Positions 25,071 to 33,222 of a stretch of 33,361 nt of DNA are shown in pieces. The stretch spans positions 1 to 33,361 of the forward strand of contig DDVI01000118.1 in assembly GCA_002345205.1 (NCBI GenBank). The letters run 5' to 3'. Below the pieces are notes generated by a model. The model was not told the DNA's origin and did not search any database. It saw only the letters and a list, made by a program, of their open reading frames with translations. Positions within the stretch are counted from its first letter, which is position 1. Each line of letters opens with the position of its first letter. The translations under genes and the position numbers were made by a program. Source of the DNA: Bdellovibrionaceae bacterium UBA2316. GTDB lineage: Bacteria > Bdellovibrionota > Bdellovibrionia > Bdellovibrionales > Bdellovibrionaceae.

Positions 25071-26115
25071 AACGTCCTTTCCATTTTGGCGTCGTGTTTT
25101 TGCGTTCACCTACAATGAGTTCAAGTAATCCAAAAATAAATGCGATGATCAGAAATATTTGAAAACGTTCCTCATAGTCAGTCAAAACCATAGATTCAAA
25201 TTGCGATTTTTCAAAATCGCGGAAGTCGTTCACAAGGCTTTGAATATGATTACCACCAAACACCGAGAAATAAAACGAGCCCTTACCTTTTTGCGCCACT
25301 TGTTTTAAGAAGTCGCCCTTCACTTGAGTTAGAATCGTTTGGCCTTGACGATCAGTCTTGTAGCCTTTCAAATAACCAAAGTTATCACGCTTAGGAATCG
25401 TTCCGCCCTTTTCGGTACCGTAGGCGATTGAAAACACGCGAATGTTTTTCTGAACAGCATCTTCCACCGCTTTCAAGGCGCCTTCTTCGTGGTCTTCACC
25501 ATCTGAGGCTACCAATATGACACGCGTAACTTTGGTGCCTTGATTTGCCGTGATTCCCCCGCGCTCAAATACGTCCATAGAATGGCGAATCGCTGATTCA
25601 ATATTGGTGCCCTGGTTGGAAATCAAACTCGGCGTTAATGAATCTAGGTACATTTTGATTGCACCCATATCGTTTGTTAATGGTGACATTAAAACTGATG
25701 ATCCCGCAAAGGCGATGATGCCGACTTTATTTCCCGGCATTAGATCAACTAATTTTGATAATTCTAATTTAGCTTGATCCAAACGAGAAGGCCTTAAGTC
25801 CTCGGCCATCATGCTTTCAGAAACGTCAACGGCTAGGATAATTTCAAACCCTTCGGATCTGACTACGGCTTGATTTTGTCCCAACTGCGGACGCGCCAGG
25901 GCAATAGCCATAAACACGAGTGCGGTAAATTGCAGAAACCATTTCCATTTGCGTTTACGATAATCAAATGTCGCTAGGATCTGACTGACCATAACGGCAT
26001 TAAAGACTTTTTTTAATTTAGCATGTGTTGATTTATGCATCGCAAACGCGATGATATAGAACACTAAAGCTACAGCAACTAAGTAAAAGGCAGATGGGGA
26101 TTCGAAACGAAACAT
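25051..26115 (-). CDS. batB: BatB-like von Willebrand A domain membrane protein
   Basis: A 354-residue inner-membrane protein. Two N-terminal transmembrane helices (about 8-27 and 50-70) precede a von Willebrand factor A domain with a complete MIDAS metal site: DVSES, a threonine in PLTND, and aspartate in SDGEDH. A C-terminal transmembrane helix follows (about 318-335). The ATG at 26115 has AAGGAGG 8 bases upstream and shares one base with the batA stop (TAATG). A longer frame to 26154 lies inside batA. Together with BatA it should form the membrane vWA core of the Bat complex. Confidence 0.9.
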   Translation of the reverse strand: MFRFESPSAFYLVAVALVFYIIAFAMHKSTHAKLKKVFNAVMVSQILATFDYRKRKWKWFLQFTALVFMAIALARPQLGQNQAVVRSEGFEIILAVDVSESMMAEDLRPSRLDQAKLELSKLVDLMPGNKVGIIAFAGSSVLMSPLTNDMGAIKMYLDSLTPSLISNQGTNIESAIRHSMDVFERGGITANQGTKVTRVILVASDGEDHEEGALKAVEDAVQKNIRVFSIAYGTEKGGTIPKRDNFGYLKGYKTDRQGQTILTQVKGDFLKQVAQKGKGSFYFSVFGGNHIQSLVNDFRDFEKSQFESMVLTDYEERFQIFLIIAFIFGLLELIVGERKNTTPKWKGRYVDTSK

Positions 26116-27125
26116 TACGGAACCCTCCTTAACCATGTCGATTGCAGTAACCACGCAATCAAATACAACGCGATAGCAACCAACAAGTACGTAGGGAATT
26201 GTTCTGTGTATTTAGTGTACTTATTAACGTCTGTTTTGGTTTTTTCTAATTTGTTAATTTCGTCAAAGACACCCTTTAGGGAATCTTCTTTTGTCGCTCG
26301 GAAATATTTACCACCTGTTTCTGAGGCCATTTTTGAAAGCAGCTCTTCATTCACTGTTGATTCAAACGGCTGATAGGTTTTCATCTTGTTACCCATGAAA
26401 TCGCGAACATATATTGGAATGCGTGTTGGACCGTCTTTACCTAAACCGATTGAATAGATTTTAATGCCATAGCCTTTAGCTAGCTCAAGACCAGTTTCGG
26501 GATCAATGGTACCACTGTTGTTTTCCCCATCGGTCATGAAAATCACGACGCGTGTTTTCGCTTGTGAATCTTTTAGACGGCTAACGGCATTGGCTAAACC
26601 TACACCCAAAGCCGTACCTTCCTTGATACGAGCATCCTGCGCAGTGGTGATTTCACCGATGCGTGATAGGATTAATTCATAATCTAACGTCGGTGGAACC
26701 AACGTAAAGGCTTCACCGGCGAAAATAACGATACCGATTTTATCTGTTGTACGATTACGAACGAATTCTTGAATGCGTTCTTTTGCCGCTTCTAAACGAT
26801 TCAGCGGTTTCATGTCTTCGATCAACATACTATCGGAAATATCGAAAGCGATAACGATGTCGATGCCTTCCACATTTGTTTTGATTTTAGTATCCGCGGT
26901 TTGCGGACGACATAGGGCCACGATGACAAATATTAAACTTGCGATTTTTAAAAAGAACGGCAAACGATGGAACAGAACTTTTAGACTTTTTGTACCGGTT
27001 CTTAAAATCTTAACAGTTGAAAATTTAAATGAACTATTTTTTTCTCGCTGTTTTAAATACGTCCACACCACCGCAGCCATCAGCGGAATCAACAGCCATA
27101 AATACACGGAGTCTTTCCACTGCAT
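26115..27125 (-). CDS. batA: BatA-like von Willebrand A domain membrane protein
   Basis: A 336-residue paralogue of BatB with the same architecture: two N-terminal membrane helices, a vWA domain and a C-terminal helix (about 312-330). The MIDAS residues are intact: DISDS, threonine in VPPTLD, and aspartate in MTDGENN. It starts with ATG at 27125, overlapping the upstream stop by one base (TAATG), and is followed by batB in the same manner. In other bacteria BatA and BatB interact and are placed under MoxR-type ATPases. Confidence 0.9.
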   Translation of the reverse strand: MQWKDSVYLWLLIPLMAAVVWTYLKQREKNSSFKFSTVKILRTGTKSLKVLFHRLPFFLKIASLIFVIVALCRPQTADTKIKTNVEGIDIVIAFDISDSMLIEDMKPLNRLEAAKERIQEFVRNRTTDKIGIVIFAGEAFTLVPPTLDYELILSRIGEITTAQDARIKEGTALGVGLANAVSRLKDSQAKTRVVIFMTDGENNSGTIDPETGLELAKGYGIKIYSIGLGKDGPTRIPIYVRDFMGNKMKTYQPFESTVNEELLSKMASETGGKYFRATKEDSLKGVFDEINKLEKTKTDVNKYTKYTEQFPTYLLVAIALYLIAWLLQSTWLRRVP

Positions 27126-28123
27126 TATTTGGCTCCCCGCAGACGTTTAATCATCTGCGTATCTTTAGCAATAATGGCGGCATGCAATTGATCCGCACGT
27201 TCAACCCATTTACGTGTTTTTTCAGAAATCAAAAGCGCATCTTTAGGCGCCATTTTATTTTTACCGATGCCGGCTTTGCGGAACTCGCGTGATATTTCCT
27301 CTAGCTCTGCACCTAAAACGGAATACAAAACATCGTGATACTTGGCTAATTCTTTTAAAATTTTACCCCACGACTGTTCAAACTGCGTGATGCGGAATGC
27401 GCGTCCCAGGAATGCACGCAGCGACGTTTCGACTGATTTTACTAACTTCAACAGGTCTTCTGGCGATTGAATAGTATCATCGTCTGCATTTTCATCCAGT
27501 TTGGTCCGTGCACTGAACACGGCATTTTCACGCTGCAGTTTACGATACGCGGTAAAGAACTGCGGCAATGGTTGTGTTCCGTTTTCCAGGTCTTCCAAAC
27601 GTTTTAATAATTTACGACGACGAAGGCGCTTGCGAATGGATACACCAGCAGATGACAGTACGACGCCGATGAATACCGCAAGCACTATCCAATAGAATGA
27701 TGGAATCACAACGCCTAAGCCTGATATGGGACCATACATTTCTGGTTTTTCATCCGGCTTTAAAACTGACTGAACTTCAAATTTCATCGGTGTAACGATG
27801 GCTAAATCCTGTCCGCCATCGGATAACACCAGGGAACTGATCTCGTGCGGACCAACGGTGTAGGATGTGAACATCACGCCCAGTTGCTCACCACCTTGAG
27901 CGGCTTTTACAAAGACAATGTCATAGTTTTTTTCAGGCGGCGTTGCTGGTTGTGCGCCGACTTGCTGATCGTGCGCCACGATCGCTGTTGATTTGATTTT
28001 CAATTTAGCTAAGTCCACCGTAACATTAGGTGGCAACTGGCAATGAGCTTGGAACAACTGACCGACGGTCAGTTTGGCTTCATTGTTTTGATTAGCAAAT
28101 TGGTACGTGCAATTTAAATCCAT
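27125..28123 (-). CDS. Single-TM protein of the MoxR/Bat operon (DUF4381-like position)
   Basis: A 332-residue protein without a clear signal peptide. The N-terminal part (1-135) is predicted beta-rich. One transmembrane helix lies at about 141-165 (FYWIVLAVFIGVVLSSAGVSI), followed by a strongly basic stretch (RKRLRRRKLLKRL) that marks the cytoplasmic side. A helical C-terminal domain completes it. The position between DUF58 and batA, and the single-TM plus basic-helix layout, resemble the DUF4381-type proteins of MoxR operons. The sequence match is too weak to be sure. It is coupled by TAATG on both sides, so it is almost certainly part of the complex. Confidence 0.7.
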   Translation of the reverse strand: MDLNCTYQFANQNNEAKLTVGQLFQAHCQLPPNVTVDLAKLKIKSTAIVAHDQQVGAQPATPPEKNYDIVFVKAAQGGEQLGVMFTSYTVGPHEISSLVLSDGGQDLAIVTPMKFEVQSVLKPDEKPEMYGPISGLGVVIPSFYWIVLAVFIGVVLSSAGVSIRKRLRRRKLLKRLEDLENGTQPLPQFFTAYRKLQRENAVFSARTKLDENADDDTIQSPEDLLKLVKSVETSLRAFLGRAFRITQFEQSWGKILKELAKYHDVLYSVLGAELEEISREFRKAGIGKNKMAPKDALLISEKTRKWVERADQLHAAIIAKDTQMIKRLRGAK

Positions 28124-28989
28124 TATTTCTTTCTTTTAAAATATGCAATCAAGGGCTGTACAAAATCCCCTTGAGTCGAAATCACTATTTTATCTACTTG
28201 CGATTTTTTTAACATTTTATCGCGCGCATCGTTTTGTGCGTTGTAATTACGCTTGACGCGTTCTTTAGTGAACATCGATGTTGTATCTAGCAACATACGT
28301 TCACCCGTTTCAGAGTCCTCGAATTCAATCAGACCCAAATCAGGAAAATTTTCTTCGACCGGATCATTAACAACACAGGCGACGACTTCATGTTTTTTTG
28401 CTAAGAAGCGCAGACTCTGTTCATAATTCTGATCAAAGAAATCACTCATAAAAAAAATCGTCGCGCGTTTTTTTAAATACCCTTGCAGGAACGCCGCCGT
28501 CGAGGACAAATTTGTTTTGCGCCCCACGGGTTTGAAATACAACAAATCCCGCAGCATGCGCTGCAAATGGCCGCGTCCTTTTTTAGGCGGCACAAAATGC
28601 TCTACGCGATCTGAAAACAAAATTAAGCCAACCTTGTCTTTGTTCTTTTCCGTTGCGTAGGCAAGCAGCGCAGACAAATACACAATGACTTCGCCTTTAA
28701 CGTATTTACCCGATCCAAAATCAGTGGACGCACTGATGTCAACCGCAAGGATGACCGACAGTTCACGCTCTTCTTCGAATGTCTTAACAAATGTTTTTCC
28801 CGTGCGCGCTGTTAACGGCCAACTAATCGAACGAACGTCATCACCCGGTACGTACTCACGAAAATCAGAGAACGTCATACCTTGGCCTTTAAAGTGCGTG
28901 TGATACTCACCCGAAAAAATGTTGTTCACCATTTTTTTAGTTTGGATTTCAATCAGTTTAACTTTCTTGAGTATCTCTTTTGGAATCAT
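28123..28989 (-). CDS. DUF58 domain protein
   Basis: A 288-residue protein of the DUF58 family that almost always accompanies MoxR ATPases. The signature FSDFREYVPGDDVRSISWPLTARTG is clear at about 40-66, including the conserved Tyr-x-Pro-Gly-Asp-Asp and Trp. A vWA-like fold follows with DISAST in the MIDAS position. There is no membrane helix, so the protein is cytosolic, the shorter form of the family. It overlaps moxR by 4 bases (ATGA) and the next gene by one base. Confidence 0.9.
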   Translation of the reverse strand: MIPKEILKKVKLIEIQTKKMVNNIFSGEYHTHFKGQGMTFSDFREYVPGDDVRSISWPLTARTGKTFVKTFEEERELSVILAVDISASTDFGSGKYVKGEVIVYLSALLAYATEKNKDKVGLILFSDRVEHFVPPKKGRGHLQRMLRDLLYFKPVGRKTNLSSTAAFLQGYLKKRATIFFMSDFFDQNYEQSLRFLAKKHEVVACVVNDPVEENFPDLGLIEFEDSETGERMLLDTTSMFTKERVKRNYNAQNDARDKMLKKSQVDKIVISTQGDFVQPLIAYFKRKK

Positions 28990-29978
28990 GCAGGGACTTC
29001 AATTTGGGCTAAGATATCTTTGATGATATCGTCTGTTCTAATGTTTTCGGCTTCCGCTTCGTACGTTAGGATTAAACGATGGCGTAACACATGGTACGCA
29101 ATGGCTTTGATATCTTCGGCCGTGACATATCCACGTGCCTTTAAAAACGCGTGGGCTTTAGCCGCGCGCAGTAGACTTAAGGTCGCACGTGGGGAGGCTC
29201 CAACGTTAATCAATGCCGCGATTTTGCTTAAGCCGTAGCGGGATGGTTCACGTGACGCCATAACGATATCGACGATGTAGTTTTTAATTTTTTGATCCAC
29301 GTAGATCTGATCCGCTTTTTCACTGGCTCGAAGTAAGTCTTCTTTCGTAATCACGGAATTAATTTTTGGTTTTTCATTGCGACCCATACGATTTAGGATT
29401 TCTAATTCGTCGCCTTTAGTTGGGTATTTCACATTGATTTTGAACATGAAACGATCCATTTGGGCTTCGGGTAGTGGGTACGTGCCTTCTTGCTCTAGCG
29501 GGTTCTGCGTCGCTAAAACCAGGAATGGAGCTTCTAGTTTATACGACTGCTCGCCAATTGTGACCTGCTTTTCCGCCATGGCTTCAAGCAGTGCAGATTG
29601 AACTTTCGCAGGGGCACGATTGATTTCATCCGCTAAACAGATATTCGTAAATACGGGACCTTTCTTTGGTGCAAATTCACCTGACTTAGGATTAAAGATC
29701 ATCGTACCGATTAAGTCCGTTGGCAGTAAATCCGGCGTAAACTGAATACGCTTGAAATCTAACGAAATCGATTGCGCTACGGAAGAGATCGTTAATGTTT
29801 TCGCCAAACCAGGAACACCCTCAAGCAAGATGTGACCACCCGTTAATAGACCCATCAAAATACCATCGACCATTTCAATCTGTCCGACGATAACTTTGTT
29901 GATTTCTATTTTCATTTTTTCGATAAACTGACTTTCCTGTTTGATCGCCGCGTTCAACGCTAAGATATCTACTTCCAT
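28986..29978 (-). CDS. moxR: MoxR-family AAA+ ATPase
   Basis: A 330-residue AAA+ ATPase, the first gene of the Bat operon. Walker A is GVPGLAKT (54-61) and Walker B is LADEINRA (113-120). Sensor-1 region ATQNPLEQEGTYPLPEAQMDRF and the MoxR-specific ASPRATL near 260 are present. MoxR proteins are thought to act as chaperones that assemble or activate vWA-domain partners, here DUF58, BatA and BatB. GAAGGA upstream of the ATG at 29978 fits. The roughly 150-base divergent region to the HtpX-like gene should hold the operon promoter, but I cannot place one reliably. Confidence 0.93.
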   Translation of the reverse strand: MEVDILALNAAIKQESQFIEKMKIEINKVIVGQIEMVDGILMGLLTGGHILLEGVPGLAKTLTISSVAQSISLDFKRIQFTPDLLPTDLIGTMIFNPKSGEFAPKKGPVFTNICLADEINRAPAKVQSALLEAMAEKQVTIGEQSYKLEAPFLVLATQNPLEQEGTYPLPEAQMDRFMFKINVKYPTKGDELEILNRMGRNEKPKINSVITKEDLLRASEKADQIYVDQKIKNYIVDIVMASREPSRYGLSKIAALINVGASPRATLSLLRAAKAHAFLKARGYVTAEDIKAIAYHVLRHRLILTYEAEAENIRTDDIIKDILAQIEVPA

Positions 29979-30131
29979 CCTTAATCCTTCACAAATGTAT
30001 GAATTGAAAATCTAACTAATTAAGTATGCTTTAGAATTCGCGAAAATATAAATAAAATCATCCAGGTATGGGTATGACGCCCGATGAAAATTTGTTGCTT
30101 AAATATCAGTGCAGTAGAATACTAGAAGCCT

Positions 30132-30965
30132 ATGGTGACGTTTTCGAATTCGACAAAAGTCTGGCTGTTCATAATGATCTCGAGCATCTCGTTATTATTT
30201 TATGGTTACTCGGCATTTGGACGCGTGGGTTTGATTCTTGGTTTTTTCTTTTCGCTCTTTTTTAACGTACTTATATTCATTTACGGCGATTTTAAATTAT
30301 ACAATTTCTTTAAGTCGACAGAACTAAAAGGTCAGGATCCTTACGGGGCTCTGCGCGTTCGCGACACTTTGTGCGGACAACTGAAAATGGAAAAACCAAA
30401 GATCAGAATTTATGAATCGGACTCAATCAATTCATTTACGCTGGGTCTATTTTGGAACTCGCCTACGATATTTATTTCGAGCGGATGCGTGACGCATTTA
30501 TCACGCGCGGAATTAGAACAAGTCATTTTACTGAGCCTATGTCATATCAAAAAAATGGATACATTCGCATTCGGCGTGGTTAGCGTGCTAGCTAACACAA
30601 TTGCGGGATTTGCGTACCTGTTAGACCAAGTGGTATTCTTAAAATTTGCTTTTAAGAATAATTTAGTTTTATTTTCTGCGATTTCAAAACCAGTAATTTG
30701 GCTGTTAGTAAAATCAGTGGCGAATCGGGATTCGTATTACCGCAATGATCGCCTGTGCTGCGAAATTTTAAAAGACAAACGGCAATTCTGTGAATTGCTT
30801 TGGAAATTAGACGGCTACTCGAAAACCAAACCCGATACGATTCCCGAAGGAACGGCTCATTTATTTTTGGTGCATCCGTCCCACCAATTACAGAGTTTTT
30901 TTGAGCACATTCACCCCAGCGTGCAACGCCGAATTGTACATTTAATTGGACACAGTCCCCTTTAA
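30132..30965 (+). CDS. HtpX-like membrane protein lacking the zinc-binding residues
   Basis: A 277-residue protein aligned by eye with the HtpX/M48 membrane peptidases. Two N-terminal membrane helices lie at about 10-50. The family stretch before the active site follows (PKIRIYESDSINSFTLG, like PrVyIvdspxPNAFAtG), then FISSGCVTHLSRAELEQV. Where HtpX has HExxH it reads L134-S135-L136-C137-H138, so the first zinc histidine and the catalytic glutamate are replaced. The third ligand, the Glu of RExxAD, is Tyr202 in SYYRNDR. It should be proteolytically dead but may still bind partners, possibly as a regulator. The frame is intact, so it is not an obvious pseudogene. It is divergent from moxR and followed by a DUF1844 gene 34 bases away. 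Confidence 0.75.
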   Translation: MVTFSNSTKVWLFIMISSISLLFYGYSAFGRVGLILGFFFSLFFNVLIFIYGDFKLYNFFKSTELKGQDPYGALRVRDTLCGQLKMEKPKIRIYESDSINSFTLGLFWNSPTIFISSGCVTHLSRAELEQVILLSLCHIKKMDTFAFGVVSVLANTIAGFAYLLDQVVFLKFAFKNNLVLFSAISKPVIWLLVKSVANRDSYYRNDRLCCEILKDKRQFCELLWKLDGYSKTKPDTIPEGTAHLFLVHPSHQLQSFFEHIHPSVQRRIVHLIGHSPL

Positions 30966-30999
30966 TATCTATAACTGAAGGGGCATAGGAGACTTATCA

Positions 31000-31248
31000 A
31001 TGCCTGATCAGATTAAAGCCGATTTTTCATCCTTAGTTTTATCAATCGCTTCATCAGCCGCGATGTCCTGCGGACTAGCACCCGATCAAGAAACAGGTGA
31101 AACACGCATCGATAAAAACATGGCTAAATTCAATATTGATTTATTGATGATGTTGCGTGAAAAAACAAAGTCGAACCTGACTGACGATGAAAATCACTTA
31201 TTAGCAAGTTTGATCCAAGATCTTCAAACTCGCTTTATCCAAATGTAG
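31000..31248 (+). CDS. DUF1844 family protein
   Basis: An 82-residue cytosolic protein that matches the short DUF1844 family over its whole length: FSSLVLSIASSAAMSCGLAP, then ETGE, then NIDLLMMLREKTKSNLTDDE and a final LASLIQDLQTRF helix. The family is widespread in deltaproteobacteria-like lineages and has no known function. AGGAG lies 8 bases before the ATG. It follows the HtpX-like gene by 34 bases, so they are probably one transcript. Confidence 0.85.
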   Translation: MPDQIKADFSSLVLSIASSAAMSCGLAPDQETGETRIDKNMAKFNIDLLMMLREKTKSNLTDDENHLLASLIQDLQTRFIQM

Positions 31249-31452
31249 TGTCGCACAGCTAGACAGATCCGTTTTGGGTAGTTCCGTTTTAGTTCTACCC
31301 TACTACTTTAGCCTCGCCTGCTAACGCCCAAAGCTAAATAAATAGCTAAATTGTCATTTTACGAAAATTTTTATACCACTAAACCTTGCGCACTGGATTT
31401 GCATACTTATGTTATCAAGGTAATCCTGATGCTCTCATTTGGAGGAATAAAA

Positions 31453-32898
31453 ATGAAAAAGCTTTCTGCTTCGCTGGTTCTTGTTGTTGTTATCGCTTAC
31501 GGATTTTTTTCTTATAATACGGAAGCTCAGTTTACCTCGAAACCGCCCCCTCCCTTAAAGTTGTCGGATCCATTGCCAGCGAATTTGTTTATCGAGCTGG
31601 CTAAAAACGTAAACCCTGCGGTGGTCAATATTTCGACTAGCGCGATCGCACGCGGGGCACGACTGCGGGATCCAATGATGGAACTGTTTGAACAGTTCTA
31701 CGGCGTGCGCCCGCAACAACAGCCGCGCACAAATAAACCTCAAAAACTATCTTTAGGAACAGGTTTCATCATCCGTGAAGATGGTTTAATTTTAACAAAC
31801 AACCACGTCGTACAGGGCGCTGATATTATTCAAGTTCAGCTGACTGAAAACTCAGACAAAACGTACGATGCTAAACTGATCGGCTCTGACGCGCGTTTAG
31901 ATATCGCATTGATCAAGATCGATGCAGGTAATAAACTGCCGGCGGTATCGCTGGGATCAAGCAAAGATTTACAAGTCGGCGAATGGGTCGCAGCGTTTGG
32001 TAACCCATTCGGTCACGGTCACAGTATGACAAAAGGGATCATCAGTTCAATTGGCCGCACGTTAGGTGAAATCAACAAGGTGCCTTTGTTACAAACTGAC
32101 GCCAGTATCAATCCAGGTAACTCGGGGGGACCACTGGTGAACTCAAAAGGTTATGTGATCGGTATCAACCAGGCGATCGATGCCCGCGCCCAAGGGATCG
32201 GTTTTGCGATCCCGATTGATGACGTTAAAAAAATTCTACCCGATTTAGAATCTAGAGGCAGCATCCGTAAAGGGTATATCGGTGTCAGTTTAGGTGATCT
32301 AGATCCCGAAGCCGCGGCCCACGTCGGATTAGAAGAAGACGCCGGCGGCGCAGTGATTGTAGGGGTAGAAGCCGGGGGTCCCGCAAATATGGGGGGATTA
32401 AAACCGTACGATATCGTAACGGAAGTCAACGGTCGTAAAATCAAAAACTCGACAGATATGATGGATGCGATTGCGGATAGCGCGATTGGCGAAAAAGCCA
32501 AGCTAACGGTGCAACGTGACCGCAAAAAAGTAAACTTAACGGTCCAAATCGCCGAACGCCCATCCGATCAAAGATTAGCTCAAAAATTAAGCAGAGATAA
32601 AAAATCGCCCACAGGCCAGAAAGCTCCAAACAATTTTGGATTCACGCTAGCCGATATCGACGACAACCTAAGGGACCAATGGGATATCCCAAAAGAGGTC
32701 AAAAAACCGATCATTTTGCAGGTTGAACAAGGAACAATGGCGTCATTAGCAGGTTTAAGACCCGGAGATCTGATTTTAGACGTAAATAAGGAAGAGGTTT
32801 CAACGGCCAAAGATGTGTTCGCCAAGCTTAACAAGAAGGCAAACACGTTCCGAATCGCAAGGGGAAACCGCGTGATTGTGGTCACAATCGCTGATTAA
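31453..32898 (+). CDS. degP: Periplasmic serine protease/chaperone, HtrA/DegP family
   Basis: A 481-residue envelope quality-control protease. A signal peptide or anchor (MKKLSASLVLVVVIAYGFFS) is followed by a trypsin-like domain with the triad His118 (TNNHVV), Asp150 (ARLDIAL) and Ser224 (NPGNSGGPL). Two PDZ domains (about 275-365 and 395-481) follow. The Gln/Arg-rich linker near 80-98 corresponds to the LA loop. Two PDZ domains fit DegP/DegQ more than DegS. The ATG at 31453 has GGAGG 7 bases upstream; the longer frame from 31351 lacks one. It degrades or holds misfolded periplasmic proteins. It ends at a strong terminator. Confidence 0.94.
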   Translation: MKKLSASLVLVVVIAYGFFSYNTEAQFTSKPPPPLKLSDPLPANLFIELAKNVNPAVVNISTSAIARGARLRDPMMELFEQFYGVRPQQQPRTNKPQKLSLGTGFIIREDGLILTNNHVVQGADIIQVQLTENSDKTYDAKLIGSDARLDIALIKIDAGNKLPAVSLGSSKDLQVGEWVAAFGNPFGHGHSMTKGIISSIGRTLGEINKVPLLQTDASINPGNSGGPLVNSKGYVIGINQAIDARAQGIGFAIPIDDVKKILPDLESRGSIRKGYIGVSLGDLDPEAAAHVGLEEDAGGAVIVGVEAGGPANMGGLKPYDIVTEVNGRKIKNSTDMMDAIADSAIGEKAKLTVQRDRKKVNLTVQIAERPSDQRLAQKLSRDKKSPTGQKAPNNFGFTLADIDDNLRDQWDIPKEVKKPIILQVEQGTMASLAGLRPGDLILDVNKEEVSTAKDVFAKLNKKANTFRIARGNRVIVVTIAD

Positions 32899-32922
32899 TT
32901 TTGTAGCGTTCTGCATTTTAAG

Positions 32923-32954
32923 AATACAAGGGCCTAAAAAACCCTTGTATTTTT
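32923..32954 (+). terminator. Intrinsic terminator after degP
   Basis: AATACAAGGG (32923-32932) pairs perfectly with CCCTTGTATT (32942-32951) around a 9-base loop and is followed by a T tract, 25 bases after the degP stop. Confidence 0.92.
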
Positions 32955-32993
32955 CGATCAAATTCAATATCACTTAGAAAGTCATTTCTATGT

Positions 32994-33069
32994 TGGGGTA
33001 TCGCCAAGTTGGTAAGGCAATAGATTTTGATTCTATCATTCGCAGGTTCAAGTCCTGCTACCCCATCCA
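32994..33069 (+). tRNA. tRNA-Gln (anticodon UUG)
   Basis: A full cloverleaf is visible. Acceptor TGGGGTA (32994-33000) pairs with TACCCCA (33059-33065). The D arm contains GCCAAGTTGGTAAGGC. The anticodon stem ATAGA/TCTAT encloses loop TTTTGAT with anticodon TTG at 33027-33029. The T arm is GCAGG/CCTGC with loop TTCAAGT. A discriminator T and an encoded CCA (33067-33069) end it. It follows the degP terminator by about 40 bases. Confidence 0.96.
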
Positions 33070-33113
33070 ATTTTCCTTCCACAAAATTTAGCATCGAAAA
33101 AAACAAAATGAAG

Positions 33114-33129
33114 TCAGGCACCTGCCTGA
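33114..33129. repeat. Perfect 16-bp palindrome
   Basis: TCAGGCA and TGCCTGA are separated by CC, downstream of tRNA-Gln. With the three T that follow it could be a weak terminator for the tRNA, or one copy of a dispersed palindromic repeat. No second copy was noticed in the window. Confidence 0.5.
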
Positions 33130-33189
33130 TTTGAATAGAGAAAACGCTTTTGAAGAGTATTTCACGGAATTTCGATTTATTTCGAAGTT

Positions 33190-33222
33190 TGGTGACCTAG
33201 TGGTGACCCGTTGGTGACCTGA
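33190..33222. repeat. Three tandem 11-bp repeats with core TGGTGACC
   Basis: TGGTGACC occurs at 33190, 33201 and 33212, exactly 11 bases apart, so the copies fall on one face of the helix. This is the layout of a protein-binding array, such as integrase arm sites or iterons. Confidence 0.6.

Noticed and set aside
30068..30265. Plus-strand ORF of 65 codons upstream of the HtpX-like gene
   Set aside because: It overlaps the HtpX-like gene in another frame, and the latter has clear family similarity.
31287..31311. GGGTAG/CTACCC inverted repeat before degP
   Set aside because: Short stem, long loop and no T tract; no support as terminator or operator.
32918..33121. Minus-strand ORF of 67 codons containing VAGLEPANDRIKIYC
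   Set aside because: It is antisense to tRNA-Gln and the degP terminator; the familiar-looking peptide is the reverse translation of the tRNA, a well-known false ORF.
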